Below, piece by piece: positions 23,309 through 33,143 of a stretch of 64,000 nt of DNA. Every line of letters starts with the position of its first letter. The stretch's first letter is position 1. Origin of the DNA: JACCTU01 sp963737405 (GTDB lineage Bacteria; Actinomycetota; Thermoleophilia; Gaiellales; Gaiellaceae); assembly GCA_963737405.1 (NCBI GenBank), contig CAVTSL010000004.1, positions 1-64,000 on the forward strand, written 5' to 3'. The translations under genes were made by a program, and so were the position numbers. The notes beneath the pieces are model-generated. The model was not told where the DNA came from, did no database searches, and saw nothing but the letters and a program-made list of their open reading frames with translations.

Positions 23309-26083
23309 CTACTGCTGAGAGCGTCTCGCGAGCGCGGTGCGCGATCGAACGCCGAGCTTCGCGTAGATCTTCCCGAGGTGCGTCTCGACGGTCCGGACGC
23401 TCATGAAGAGCGCAGCTGCGACCTCTTTGTTCGAGCAGCCCTCGGCAACAAGCGCAGCCACGCGTTCCTCCGCGGGAGTCAGCCTGTCCCCCGACGGCGC
23501 CCGCCCGCCGATCCTCGCCAGGTCCTTCCGGGCCTTGTCCGCCCAGATCGCAGCGCCGAGCTCCTCGAAGCCCGCCAGGGCGCTTGTAAGGGTCGTCCGA
23601 GCCGCCGCCTTCTGCCTTGCCCGGCGCTGCGTCGCGCCCAGCGCAAGCAAGGTGCGCGCGACCTCGAACGGGATCTGCGCACGCCCGTACTGAGCGAGCG
23701 AGTGCTCGAGCTCGTTCACGGCGCTCTCCAGATCGCCCGCGACGGCGGACACAAGACCGCGGCAGCGAGCCGCCGCCCCCAATGCGGATGCGCGGTCGAG
23801 CGTGCGACCCCGCTCCTCGAGCCAGCCGACCAGGATCTCCGCCTCGTCCACCCGACCGAGTGCGATGAGCGCCTCGATCTCGTCCGGGACGAAGCGGACC
23901 GAGCCCGGCTCACCGACGCCCGCAGCGAGGAGTTCCTCACGCAGCGGTGCGACGAACCCCACGACCTCGTCGGGCCGATCGAGCGAGAGCGCCAGCATCC
24001 CGAGGGCCCAGATGCTGTGGATCCTCGCCGCCCCCATCGCGCGCTCCCCCGCGAGCGTCAGCGCGTGCGACGCATCGGTGCGCGCCTCGTCCTCTCTCCC
24101 GAGCGAGGCGCGAACGAGGGCTCGCACCGAGAGCGAGTACGCCTGCTGCGGCCGCTGGCCGGTCTGCATCGCCGCCTCGTAGCCGTCGTCGGCCGCCTGC
24201 TCCGCGCGTGCCCAGCGGCCGGCCAGGTACTCCGCCGCCGCGAGGTTCGCAAGGATCAGAGGAATCGAACCGTCGTCTCCGCTCTCGAGCGCCTCGGCAT
24301 GGCTCGCCTGCATGACGCGCGCCGACTGTGCTGCGTCGTCGAACCAGAGCATGACGAACCCCTCGTCGAACCTTGCCGAGTTGATGACGGAGTCGAAGTG
24401 CCTCGTCCCAAGCCCCTCGGCGGCACGGAGCGTTGCGAGCGCGTCACGGTGTCCCAGGAGAGCCTCGATGACTCCCTTCTGCGCCGTCGCATGAGCGTGG
24501 AGGCCGCGGGTTTCCTCGCGTGCCGACGAATCGACTGCGATCGTGGACACACGCAAGGCGTCGTCGAGGTTCTCCCGGAGGAAGAACAGCGTCGAGGCGA
24601 GCTCCGATGCGGCCTCGGCACGTACCCGGTCGTCGGTCGTCGGCTCTGCCAGCGCCTCACGGCCGAGCTCCGCGGCGCGAAGCTGGTCTCCCTCGTAGCG
24701 GTAGACGCGCTGGAGGAGGGCGAGCGCGTGCGCGCGATCGGCGCCCGAAGGCATGGACGGGAGGGCCTGCTCGAGGAGTGCCAGCGCGCCGGTCGCATCG
24801 CCCGCGCGAAAGTGGTGAAGAGCGGTCGCGATCGTTCGGCGACGGACGTCGCTCTCTCGCTCGGGCGGCGTGAGCACCAGCGCCTGCTCGCTGAGCTCTG
24901 CCGCAGCCGCGCTCGCGCCGCGCGCAAGCGCCACCGCTGAGGCGTCTTCGAGCGCCGTGGCCACGACCTCATCCGGTCCCTCGGCCGAGAGCGCGAGGTG
25001 GCGTGCCTTCTCCTCTGCGTGGTCGACGAGCGCGGCGAGTCGACGGTGAACCGCACGCCGGCTCACTTCGTCGACCCGCGCGGAGGCCACGGCGGCGAAG
25101 AGGGAATGGGTGAAGCGGACGCGGTCACCGTCGACGCTCACGATGTGCGCGTCGACCGCCGGCTGAAGTGCCAGGCGGGCTTCGAGGCCGAGTGCGTCCG
25201 AGACGATCCGGAGGCGTGGCTCCGACAGGCTGGCGGCGACGAGAAGCGCCCGCTGCGTCTCGGGCGGAAGGGCCGCGACGCGAACCTCGAGCAGCTCGCC
25301 GAGCGAACGGGGAACGGGGAGATTCCGACCGAGCGAAGCCCGAGGGGTCTGGAGCTCGAGAGCTCGCGCGATCTCGAGCGCGTAGAACGGGTTTCCGCCG
25401 GACATCTCGTGGATGCGGCGAAGGGCCGGACGCGCGAGCACGACGTCGAGACGGTCGCGAAGGAGCCTGTGCAGTGCTCCGAGCGTCAGCGGGCCGAGCG
25501 GCACCGACGACGTGTTGCGACCGTCGAGTGCCCTAGCCAGCTCCGCAGGAGGTGCGGATGCCTCGTCCGCCCGCTGCGCGAGGAGCATCGCAACCGGCTC
25601 GTCACGGAGCCGCCGCAGCGCGTAGCCCAACACGGACGCGGAAGAGACGTCGAGCCACTGGATGTCGTCGATTGCGATGAGCGTTGGCTTCGACGCGCTC
25701 AGCAGCCGGAGCGCGTTGAGGAAGGCAGCGGCGACCGCGCGCTCGTCCGGCGGGGTCTCTCCGGTCTCCGTCAGCAGGAGCGCTACCTCGAGCGCGTGTC
25801 GTTGCGGTGGGGGCAGAGCGGGAAGGGTCTCTTCGATCACGCCCGAGAGAAGGTCGTCGAGCGCAGCGAACGACATCCGTGCCTCGGCCTCGGCCGGTGA
25901 AGCCTCGAGTACGCGAATCGACATCTCTTTGGCCGCCTCGACCCCCGCGCGCCACATCGTCGTCTTTCCGACCCCGGGCTCGCCGGTCAGCACGAGCGCA
26001 CCGGGAGCTGTCCCGTGGAGGAATGCGCGCACCGTCGCGAGCTCCTCGTCCCTCCCGATGACTTCGAGGGTCGCGGTGTTCAC
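23309..26083 (-). CDS. Large LuxR-family (LAL-type) ATPase transcriptional regulator
   Basis: 924 residues from GTG. The N-terminal AAA ATPase has Walker A LVLTGEPGVGKTTMWRAG (about 31-48) and Walker B PTLIAIDDIQWLD. A long helical, TPR-like middle region (about 370-850) follows. The C-terminus is a LuxR helix-turn-helix, LTPAEERVAALVAEGCSNKE with SVRTVETHLGKIYAKLGV. Such regulators bind ATP and an inducer before activating transcription. The nearest candidate targets are the DUF4242/secreted-protein genes just downstream. TACCTT lies nine bases before the start. Confidence 0.92.
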   Translation of the reverse strand: MNTATLEVIGRDEELATVRAFLHGTAPGALVLTGEPGVGKTTMWRAGVEAAKEMSIRVLEASPAEAEARMSFAALDDLLSGVIEETLPALPPPQRHALEVALLLTETGETPPDERAVAAAFLNALRLLSASKPTLIAIDDIQWLDVSSASVLGYALRRLRDEPVAMLLAQRADEASAPPAELARALDGRNTSSVPLGPLTLGALHRLLRDRLDVVLARPALRRIHEMSGGNPFYALEIARALELQTPRASLGRNLPVPRSLGELLEVRVAALPPETQRALLVAASLSEPRLRIVSDALGLEARLALQPAVDAHIVSVDGDRVRFTHSLFAAVASARVDEVSRRAVHRRLAALVDHAEEKARHLALSAEGPDEVVATALEDASAVALARGASAAAAELSEQALVLTPPERESDVRRRTIATALHHFRAGDATGALALLEQALPSMPSGADRAHALALLQRVYRYEGDQLRAAELGREALAEPTTDDRVRAEAASELASTLFFLRENLDDALRVSTIAVDSSAREETRGLHAHATAQKGVIEALLGHRDALATLRAAEGLGTRHFDSVINSARFDEGFVMLWFDDAAQSARVMQASHAEALESGDDGSIPLILANLAAAEYLAGRWARAEQAADDGYEAAMQTGQRPQQAYSLSVRALVRASLGREDEARTDASHALTLAGERAMGAARIHSIWALGMLALSLDRPDEVVGFVAPLREELLAAGVGEPGSVRFVPDEIEALIALGRVDEAEILVGWLEERGRTLDRASALGAAARCRGLVSAVAGDLESAVNELEHSLAQYGRAQIPFEVARTLLALGATQRRARQKAAARTTLTSALAGFEELGAAIWADKARKDLARIGGRAPSGDRLTPAEERVAALVAEGCSNKEVAAALFMSVRTVETHLGKIYAKLGVRSRTALARRSQQ

Positions 26084-26123
26084 GGCCCCGAGAAGGTATC
26101 CGTTGGAGTTGCGCGTCCCTGCG

Positions 26124-26747
26124 TCAGTCGCGAGCTAGGAGCTGGCGGCGCACGTGCAGCACACGCTGCAGCACCGTGATCCACGCCGTCGCGGCGAGGA
26201 GCGCGAGCGGCAGCTCGAGCGGCACCCAGGGCGCGAGCACGAGGCCGGCGGTGATCACGACGACGCGCTCGGCCCGTGAGCCGATGCCGACGTCGCCGCG
26301 GAGGCCGAGCGCTTCCGCGCGCGCACGCGTGTAGCTGACGAGGAACGAGCCCGCGATCGCGGCGACGGTCAGTGCGACGCCGAGCTCGCTGCCGTCCCTC
26401 GTGAAGACGAGCGCGATCGCGCCGAGCATGAACGCCTCGCTGATGCGGTCGGTGGTGGAGTCGATGAAGGCGCCGAACGGCGTCGTCTTCCCGCCGGCCC
26501 GTGCGAGCGCGCCGTCGAGGATGTCGAGCACCGACCCGGCCACGAAGAGCACCGCGCCGAGCCAGAAGAAGAGCAGCTCGTTCCGGTACTCGAAGTAGAC
26601 GAGGACCGAGGCCAGACCGCAGAGTGTGACCCCGGCCGTCGTCAGGGCGTTCGGCGTCACGCGCGTCCGGGTGAGGCCCGTGATCGAGCGGGACGCGAGG
26701 CGCCGTGCGCCGGTCGTGTACGTGTCCTTGACCCGTCCGAGCGTCAT
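26124..26747 (-). CDS. CDP-alcohol phosphatidyltransferase (phosphatidylinositol-phosphate-synthase-like)
   Basis: 207 residues, about six membrane segments. The CDP-alcohol motif is complete: Asp78-Gly79-x2-Ala82-Arg83-x8-Gly92-x3-Asp96-x3-Asp100 (DGALARAGGKTTPFGAFIDS). These enzymes join CDP-diacylglycerol to a polyol. In actinobacteria the inositol-phosphate-using enzyme makes phosphatidylinositol phosphate. The shared operator with ino1 supports an inositol-phosphate acceptor here, though phosphatidylglycerol-phosphate synthase cannot be excluded from sequence alone. The operator ends seven bases before the ATG and no Shine-Dalgarno is visible. Confidence 0.88.
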   Translation of the reverse strand: MTLGRVKDTYTTGARRLASRSITGLTRTRVTPNALTTAGVTLCGLASVLVYFEYRNELLFFWLGAVLFVAGSVLDILDGALARAGGKTTPFGAFIDSTTDRISEAFMLGAIALVFTRDGSELGVALTVAAIAGSFLVSYTRARAEALGLRGDVGIGSRAERVVVITAGLVLAPWVPLELPLALLAATAWITVLQRVLHVRRQLLARD

Positions 26748-26754
26748 GGTGTTA

Positions 26755-26788
26755 TATCGCACACCTGCTATATAGCATACGTGCGATA
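26755..26788. promoter_or_regulatory. 34-bp compound palindrome upstream of the CDP-alcohol phosphatidyltransferase gene
   Basis: Same architecture as 20284-20317: TATCGCA, four bases, TGCTATATAGCA, four bases, TGCGATA. Only the spacer bases differ. It sits between the PAP2 gene stop and the ATG at 26747, in the same orientation relative to its gene as the ino1 copy. Confidence 0.8.
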
Positions 26789-26800
26789 CACGAGCTGCGG

Positions 26801-27550
26801 CTAGGTGCGGTGCAGCAGCAGCTTGCGCTCGAGGACGAGCGCGGCGACCCCGGCGACGAGCACGCCGGCCGCGATGTCGAGCCAGAAGTGGTTGCCGGTG
26901 GCCATGACCGAGAACCAGACCCACGGCGCCCAGGCCAGCCACAGCACCTTCGCCCACCGGTGCTTGACGAGCATCGCCATCGTGATCCCGACGATGAGCG
27001 CGTCCGCCGAGTGCAGGCTCGGCATCGCCGCGTACGGGTTCGATGCGAGCTGGACGAGGCCGCTCCCGTGGTTGAGGCTCGCGAAGCGCGCGAGCGTGTC
27101 CACGAAGCCGAAGTCCGGGAACATCCGCGGCGGCGCGGTCGGGAGCAGGACGTAGCCCGCGAGCCCGATCACGTTCGCGAGCATGACGAGGTTGCGGAAG
27201 CGCGGGAAGACGTCGTTCCGGCGCAGGTAGACCCAGAGGAGCGCGAGCCCGAGGACGGTGAACTGCGAGAGCCAGTACGTCCACGACGTCATCACCGCGA
27301 GCACGCGCGACGAGTCGACGAGCCCCTGGATGCTGGTCTCGAAGAGCGCGTTCGCGCGGCTCTCGAGATCGATCACCTTCAGCCCGTTCTCGAACGCCGC
27401 CGCCGCGTTGCGGTCGGCAACCCCGCGAGCGACCTGGTACGCGGCCAGGAACCCGAACCAGATTGCGATCTGGAGGAGAAAGTCGCCCCAACCACGCGGA
27501 AGAATTCGGCCCCGCTGTTCGGGCGCATGGGCGGCTGCGCTCACGCTCAC
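26801..27550 (-). CDS. PAP2-superfamily membrane phosphatase / inositol-phosphotransferase-like protein
   Basis: 249 residues with about six membrane segments. PAP2 motifs are present in the aureobasidin-resistance-like form: LPTAPPRMFPDFGF, then AMPSLHSADALIVG with the first catalytic His, and ATGNHFWLDIAAG with the second. Proteins of this subgroup act on lipid or inositol phosphates. Its position directly upstream of the phosphatidyltransferase gene suggests a role in phosphoinositide metabolism, which is inference. The start is GTG 27550, or GTG 27544; TAGAAT lies nine bases before the first. Confidence 0.85.
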   Translation of the reverse strand: MSVSAAAHAPEQRGRILPRGWGDFLLQIAIWFGFLAAYQVARGVADRNAAAAFENGLKVIDLESRANALFETSIQGLVDSSRVLAVMTSWTYWLSQFTVLGLALLWVYLRRNDVFPRFRNLVMLANVIGLAGYVLLPTAPPRMFPDFGFVDTLARFASLNHGSGLVQLASNPYAAMPSLHSADALIVGITMAMLVKHRWAKVLWLAWAPWVWFSVMATGNHFWLDIAAGVLVAGVAALVLERKLLLHRT

Positions 27551-27613
27551 GGCCGTCGAATTCTAGTCGGAGGGCTGGGCGTCGCGGTCGGGCGTCTTCC
27601 GCGGCCGTTCACC

Positions 27614-27973
27614 ATGCGTCGTGTGGACCCGGACGTGGAGGACGCGACCCGCCGGACGAGGCTCGCGAACGAGCGGACGTACCTGGCCTGGTGGCGGAGC
27701 GGGCTCACGGCGCTCGCCGTCGGAATCGCCGCCGGAAAGCTCGTTCCGGAGCTGAGCGACGGCTCCGGGACGCCGTTCGTCGTCCTGGGCTGCGCCTACG
27801 CGGCGCTCGGCGTGCTCTTCATCGTGTTCGCCTACGTGCGGAGCCGCGCGGTGGAGCGGTCGCTCGCGAGCGGGGGGTTCGCGCCGCTCGACGATCGGGT
27901 CGCGGCGGTGTTGACAGGCGTGGGCGTCGCGCTCGGGGTCGCGACGGTGCTCGTCGTCCTCTTGGCCGACTAG
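27614..27973 (+). CDS. DUF202 (YidH-like) membrane protein
   Basis: 119 residues with three membrane segments. The DUF202 opening is clear: TRLANERTYLAWWRSGLTAL, followed by SRAVERSLASG between spans two and three. Members are small inner-membrane proteins of unknown function. The start is ATG 27614 without a strong ribosome-binding site. It converges with moaA, overlapping by four bases. Confidence 0.88.
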   Translation: MRRVDPDVEDATRRTRLANERTYLAWWRSGLTALAVGIAAGKLVPELSDGSGTPFVVLGCAYAALGVLFIVFAYVRSRAVERSLASGGFAPLDDRVAAVLTGVGVALGVATVLVVLLAD

Positions 27974-28962
27974 CCGCCGATCTGCGACATCGAGCGCGAG
28001 GCGCGGACGAAGCCCGGCTCGTTGATCCGGTGCTTCAGCTCCTTGTGCGCGACCGCGTTGCGAAGCAGCGCGACCAGCTCGTCGTCGGTCGCGCCCGCCC
28101 TGAGCGGCGTCTTCAGATCCCACTCGCGGCGGGAGAAGAGGCAGGTGCGGAGCTGCCCGTCGGCCGTGAGGCGGATCCGGTCGCAGGTCGAGCAGAACGG
28201 CTCCGACACGGGGTTGACGAAGCCGAGCTCCCCGCTGCCGTCGGCGAACCCGAAGCGGCGCGCGGTGGACGACGCCTTCGCCGGGAGCTCGACGAGCGGG
28301 CCGTGCTCGGCCTCGACGAGCGCGCGGATCTCGCCGCCGGTCAGCACCTGGTCGTCGCGCCACCCTTCGTCGGCGTCGAGCGGCATGAACTCGATGAAGC
28401 GGACGACGTACGGCTTCCGGCGCGCGAGTGCGGCGAGCCGCGGCACCTCCTCCTCCGTGAAGCCCTTGATCGCGACGCAGTTGACCTTGATCGGCCGGAG
28501 CTCGGGGTAGCGCTCGGCCTCCTCGAGGCCGCGCAGCACCTGGTCGAGCGCGTCGCGTCGAGTCAGCTCGGCGAAGCGCACGTGGTCGAGCGAGTCGAGC
28601 GACACGTTCACGCGGCGGAGGCCGGCGGCGACGAGCGGGCCGGCGAGCCGGTCGAGGAGCACGCCGTTCGTGGTCAGCGAGAGGTCGCGGACGCCCTCGA
28701 CGTGCGCCAGCATCTCGACGAGCACCGGCAGGTCGCGGCGCACGAGCGGCTCCCCGCCGGTCAGCCGGACTTCGTCCACTCCGAGCCGCGCGAGCACGGC
28801 GACGATGCGTGCGATCTCCTCGAAGCTGAGAACCTCGTCGCGCTTCAGCCACTCGAGGCCTTCCGCCGGCATGCAGTAGCTGCAGCGGAAGTTGCACTTG
28901 TCCGTGACCGAGACGCGGACGCTCTTGATCTCGCGGCCCCAGCTGTCGACGAGCGGCTCCAC
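27970..28962 (-). CDS. moaA: GTP 3',8-cyclase (molybdenum cofactor synthesis)
   Basis: 330 residues from GTG 28962. A radical-SAM enzyme that starts molybdopterin synthesis from GTP. The N-terminal cluster motif is DKCNFRCSYCMP (Cys23, Cys27, Cys30). The C-terminal cluster is PFCSTCDRIRLTADGQLRTC. GGEPLVRRD supplies the SAM-binding glycine-rich strand. The extreme C-terminal double Gly (SQIGG) needed by MoaA is intact. No other moa gene lies in the window. The start is preceded by TACGCT with six-base spacing, so the message is probably leaderless. Confidence 0.95.
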   Translation of the reverse strand: MEPLVDSWGREIKSVRVSVTDKCNFRCSYCMPAEGLEWLKRDEVLSFEEIARIVAVLARLGVDEVRLTGGEPLVRRDLPVLVEMLAHVEGVRDLSLTTNGVLLDRLAGPLVAAGLRRVNVSLDSLDHVRFAELTRRDALDQVLRGLEEAERYPELRPIKVNCVAIKGFTEEEVPRLAALARRKPYVVRFIEFMPLDADEGWRDDQVLTGGEIRALVEAEHGPLVELPAKASSTARRFGFADGSGELGFVNPVSEPFCSTCDRIRLTADGQLRTCLFSRREWDLKTPLRAGATDDELVALLRNAVAHKELKHRINEPGFVRASRSMSQIGG

Positions 28963-28968
28963 CCCGAG

Positions 28969-28974
28969 AGCGTA
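28969..28974 (-). promoter_or_regulatory. -10 element, leaderless promoter of moaA
   Basis: On the minus strand TACGCT, six bases, then GTG 28962. Confidence 0.6.
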
Positions 28975-29035
28975 GCGGTGGGTTTCCGGCCCGTCGTGGC
29001 GGAGAGAAGAGGGGACAACCGACGAAAGGGGTCTC

Positions 29036-29194
29036 GTGGACGACGCACACAAGGATCAGGCGACCGGGAAGCTCAAGGAGTACGAGGGCAAGCTCACCGA
29101 CGACAAGACGCGCGAGGCGCAGGGCAAGGCCGAGCACGCGAAGGGCGACGCCAAGGAGAAGCTCGACGAGCTCAAGGAGAAGGTGAGCGACTAG
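29036..29194 (+). CDS. CsbD-family small stress protein
   Basis: 52 residues from GTG 29036 behind GAAAGGGG. The sequence has the CsbD repeat layout: KDQATGKLKEYEGKLTDDKT, then EAQGKAEHAKGDAKEKLDEL. It is highly charged and helical, with no Cys or aromatic core. CsbD proteins are induced by general stress; their molecular role is unknown. A strong hairpin terminator follows nine bases after the stop. Confidence 0.88.
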   Translation: MDDAHKDQATGKLKEYEGKLTDDKTREAQGKAEHAKGDAKEKLDELKEKVSD

Positions 29195-29202
29195 CTCCTA
29201 CG

Positions 29203-29226
29203 GGAGGGCGCCTTCGGGCGCCCTCC
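29203..29226. terminator. Bidirectional hairpin terminator with TTCG loop
   Basis: GGAGGGCGCC, TTCG, GGCGCCCTCC: a perfect 10-bp stem with the stable tetraloop, between convergent csbD and the peptidase gene. The arm sequence is identical to the inner part of the 20322-20353 terminator. Confidence 0.85.
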
Positions 29227-29228
29227 GC

Positions 29229-30465
<1,237 letters not shown>

Positions 30466-30483
30466 CGCGCGAGAGCTTAGTCG

Positions 30484-30489
30484 TATGCT
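30484..30489 (+). promoter_or_regulatory. -10 element, leaderless promoter of the hydrolase gene
   Basis: TATGCT, six bases, then ATG 30496. Confidence 0.6.
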
Positions 30490-30495
30490 CGACGG

Positions 30496-31443
30496 ATGGG
30501 CCAGCCGCTGCGGACGTTCGAGACGCCTGACGGTCGGACGCTCGCATACGCCGTCTGGGGCGATCCCGAAGGGTTCCCCGTCCTCGCGTTGCACGGCACG
30601 CCCGGCTGTCGGCTCGGGCGGTGGGCACGCGAGGAGTTGTACGCGGAGCTCGGCGTCTGCTACGTGACGCACGATCGCGCGGGGTACGGGAGGTCCGATC
30701 GAAATCACGGCCGTCGCGTGGTCGATGCGGTCGCCGACGTGCGCGCGCTTGCGGACGAGCTCGGCTTCGATCGCTTCGGCGCCACGGGAGGGTCGGGCGG
30801 GGGACCGCACGTGCTCGCGTGCGCGGCGCTGCTCCCCGATCGCGTGATACGCGCGGTCTGCGAGGTCGGTGTCGCGCCGCTCGGGACGCCCGGGCTCGAG
30901 CAGGAAGCCTGGCTTGCCGGCATGGATCCGGAGAACGTCAAGGAGTTCGGCTGGGCGCTCGCCGGGGAGGACGTCCTCGCTCCCGAGCTGCAGGCGCTGC
31001 AGCAGCAGGTCGAGGAACGCGTCCGCGTCGACCCTTCCTCGATCATGCAGGACTTCGACATGAGCGAGTCGGATCGAGCGGAGCTGGCCCGCCCGGAAAC
31101 GATGCAGATCATCCGCGAGTCGACGTTCGAGTGGGCGGCGAACGGAGTCGACGGCTGGGTCGACGACGATCTCGCGATGCTGCAGCCGTGGGGGTTCGAC
31201 GTTGCAGACATCTCCGTGCCGGTGCTCGTCCGCTACGGGCTGACCGACGTGTTCGTCCCGCCGGCGCACGGCGAGTGGCTGGCCACGAATGTCCCCGCCT
31301 GCATCGTCAAGGTCAGCGACGCCGCCGGTCACATGGGCGCGGAGCCGGAGCAGGAGATCGCCGAGAACGCCCAATGGCTGAGCGCCGGGATCGCGCCCGA
31401 CGGAAGCCGCGCCGCCGCGATCCAGCAGCCACTTCAAATGTAA
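30496..31443 (+). CDS. Alpha/beta-fold hydrolase
   Basis: 315 residues. The oxyanion strand reads ALHGTPGCRLG and the nucleophile elbow is ATGGSGGGPHVLA (Ser in GxSGG). Later VRYGLTDVFVPPAHGEW supplies the acidic residue and SDAAGHMG the catalytic His. The triad is therefore complete. A helical cap of about 80 residues lies between. Substrate unknown; esterase or epoxide-hydrolase-type activities are possible. No signal peptide. The stop codon is part of the -10 element for the next gene. Confidence 0.88.
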   Translation: MGQPLRTFETPDGRTLAYAVWGDPEGFPVLALHGTPGCRLGRWAREELYAELGVCYVTHDRAGYGRSDRNHGRRVVDAVADVRALADELGFDRFGATGGSGGGPHVLACAALLPDRVIRAVCEVGVAPLGTPGLEQEAWLAGMDPENVKEFGWALAGEDVLAPELQALQQQVEERVRVDPSSIMQDFDMSESDRAELARPETMQIIRESTFEWAANGVDGWVDDDLAMLQPWGFDVADISVPVLVRYGLTDVFVPPAHGEWLATNVPACIVKVSDAAGHMGAEPEQEIAENAQWLSAGIAPDGSRAAAIQQPLQM

Positions 31444-31446
31444 CGT
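31441..31446 (+). promoter_or_regulatory. -10 element, leaderless promoter of the first EamA gene
   Basis: TAACGT, six bases, then GTG 31453; its TAA is also the stop codon of the hydrolase gene. Confidence 0.55.
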
Positions 31447-31452
31447 CCGCGC

Positions 31453-32307
31453 GTGCGCGCGCTCCTCGCCCTGGTGATCGTCACCGCGGTCTGGGGCGTG
31501 ACGTTCGTCCAGGTGAAGGACGCGCTCGAGCTCTACCCGCTCTTCGCGTTCCTCGCCGTCCGTTTCGCGATCGCGTCGGTCGCGCTCGCGCCCGTCGCCG
31601 CGCCGCGCCTCCGCCGCGCCGGGTGGAAGCCGGCGACGCTCCTCGGCGGTCTGCTCGCCCTCGGCTACGCGCTGCAGACCGCGGGACTCGACCGCACGAG
31701 CGTCTCGAGCACGGGCTTCATCACCGGCCTCTACGTCGTCTTCACGCCGCTCTTCGCCTACGCGCTCTTCCGGATCAAGGTCGCCCGGATCGTCGTGCTC
31801 GGCGTGGGGCTCTCGCTCGTCGGCCTCGCGCTGCTCGCCGGCGTCGGCGTCGGCGAGCCGGGCGGCGACGCCCTCGTGCTCGCGGGCGCGGCGGCCTTCT
31901 CGCTCCAGATCGCGCTGATGGAGCGCTACGCGCCGCGCTACGACGCCGTCGCGTTCACGTTCGTCGAGATGCTCGCGGCGTTCGTCGGCTTCGCGGTGAT
32001 CGCCGTCGCGCTCGGGCAGGTCGAGGTGCCGCGCGGCTGGACGGTCTGGGGCGCGCTGCTCGTGACGGGGATCTTCGCGAGCGCGCTCGGCTTCCTCGTC
32101 CAGACATGGGCGCAGCGTCAGCTGTCCGCCGCGAGGACGGCGCTCGCGTTCGCCATGGAGCCGGTCTGGACGGCGATCTTCGGCTTCTGGCTCGCGGGCG
32201 ACCGCCTCGGCGCCGTCGGCTGGACGGGCGCCGGGCTGATCATGGCGGGGATCATCGTCGCCGAGCCCGCCGCAGCCGACGCCCTGCGGCGCCTGCTCCG
32301 CAGATGA
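31453..32307 (+). CDS. EamA/DMT-family transporter
   Basis: 284 residues, ten membrane segments in two five-span EamA repeats. The first repeat opens VTAVWGVTFVQVKDALELYP and contains GLDRTSVSSTGFITGLYVVF; the second contains SALGFLVQTWAQRQLSAART and MEPVWTAIFGFWLAGDRL, all classic DMT segments. Family members export metabolites, amino acids or drugs. The gene overlaps the next EamA gene by ATGA, so the two may work as a pair. Confidence 0.9.
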   Translation: MRALLALVIVTAVWGVTFVQVKDALELYPLFAFLAVRFAIASVALAPVAAPRLRRAGWKPATLLGGLLALGYALQTAGLDRTSVSSTGFITGLYVVFTPLFAYALFRIKVARIVVLGVGLSLVGLALLAGVGVGEPGGDALVLAGAAAFSLQIALMERYAPRYDAVAFTFVEMLAAFVGFAVIAVALGQVEVPRGWTVWGALLVTGIFASALGFLVQTWAQRQLSAARTALAFAMEPVWTAIFGFWLAGDRLGAVGWTGAGLIMAGIIVAEPAAADALRRLLRR

Positions 32308-33143
32308 CGGCGGTCGTCCTCGCCCTCTTCTCCGCCGCGCTCTTCGGAGCGATGACGGTCGCCGTCCGGCTCGGGGTGCTGCGGACGCCCGACGTTCGCC
32401 TCGGCGCCGCGGTGACTGCGCTCGTCGCGTTCGGCGTCGCGCTCGTGGCGGTCCCGTTCGGCTCGGGTGAGCTCGACGCACGCGACCTCGGTGTCTTTGC
32501 GCTCGCGGGACTGCTCGGCCCGGGCATCTCGCAGCTCCTCTTCACCCTCGCCGTGCGCGATGCAGGCGCCGCGCGCGCGTCGGTCGTCGTCGGCGCGGCC
32601 CCGCTCGTGACCGTCGTCCTCGGGCTGTTCGTGCTCGACGAGCCGTTCGAGCTCGCACTGCTCGCCGGGGCCGCGCTGATCGTCGCGGGCGGCACCGCCC
32701 TCGCGTGGGAGCGCGTACGTCCCGAGAGCTTCAGGACGATCGGGGTGGTCTGGGCGATCGGCTGCACGCTCATCTTCGCGAGCCGCGACACCTTCATCCG
32801 CTGGTTCTCGGGCGAGACGCCCGTCGCCGCGACCGCCGGCGCCGCTGCGACGCTCTTCGGCGGCTCGCTCGTGCTCGCGGTCGTGGCGCGCCGTTCGCCC
32901 TGGCGGCGCGGCGGCGTCTTCGTCCCGGCCGGCATCTGCTTCGGCCTCTCGTACGTCTTCCTCTTCGAGGCGTACTTCCGGGGACGCGTGACGGTCGTCT
33001 CGCCGCTCGTCGCGACGGAGTCGCTCTGGGGCGTCGCCCTCTCGGCGCTGCTGATCGGGCGGAGCGAGCTCGTCGGCCGCCGGCTCGTCCTCGGCGCGGT
33101 CCTGATCGTCGCCGGGGGCGTTCTGATCGGCGCCGCTCGCTAG
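32304..33143 (+). CDS. EamA/DMT-family transporter, second copy
   Basis: 279 residues with about ten membrane segments, start ATG overlapping the stop of the first EamA gene. Typical segments are LLFTLAVRDAGAARASVVVG at the end of the first repeat and SPLVATESLWGVALSALLIG in the second. The two tandem copies are quite different, so this is an old duplication or a heteromeric pair rather than a recent copy. It ends on the convergent frameshifted small gene. Substrate unknown. Confidence 0.88.
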   Translation: MTAVVLALFSAALFGAMTVAVRLGVLRTPDVRLGAAVTALVAFGVALVAVPFGSGELDARDLGVFALAGLLGPGISQLLFTLAVRDAGAARASVVVGAAPLVTVVLGLFVLDEPFELALLAGAALIVAGGTALAWERVRPESFRTIGVVWAIGCTLIFASRDTFIRWFSGETPVAATAGAAATLFGGSLVLAVVARRSPWRRGGVFVPAGICFGLSYVFLFEAYFRGRVTVVSPLVATESLWGVALSALLIGRSELVGRRLVLGAVLIVAGGVLIGAAR

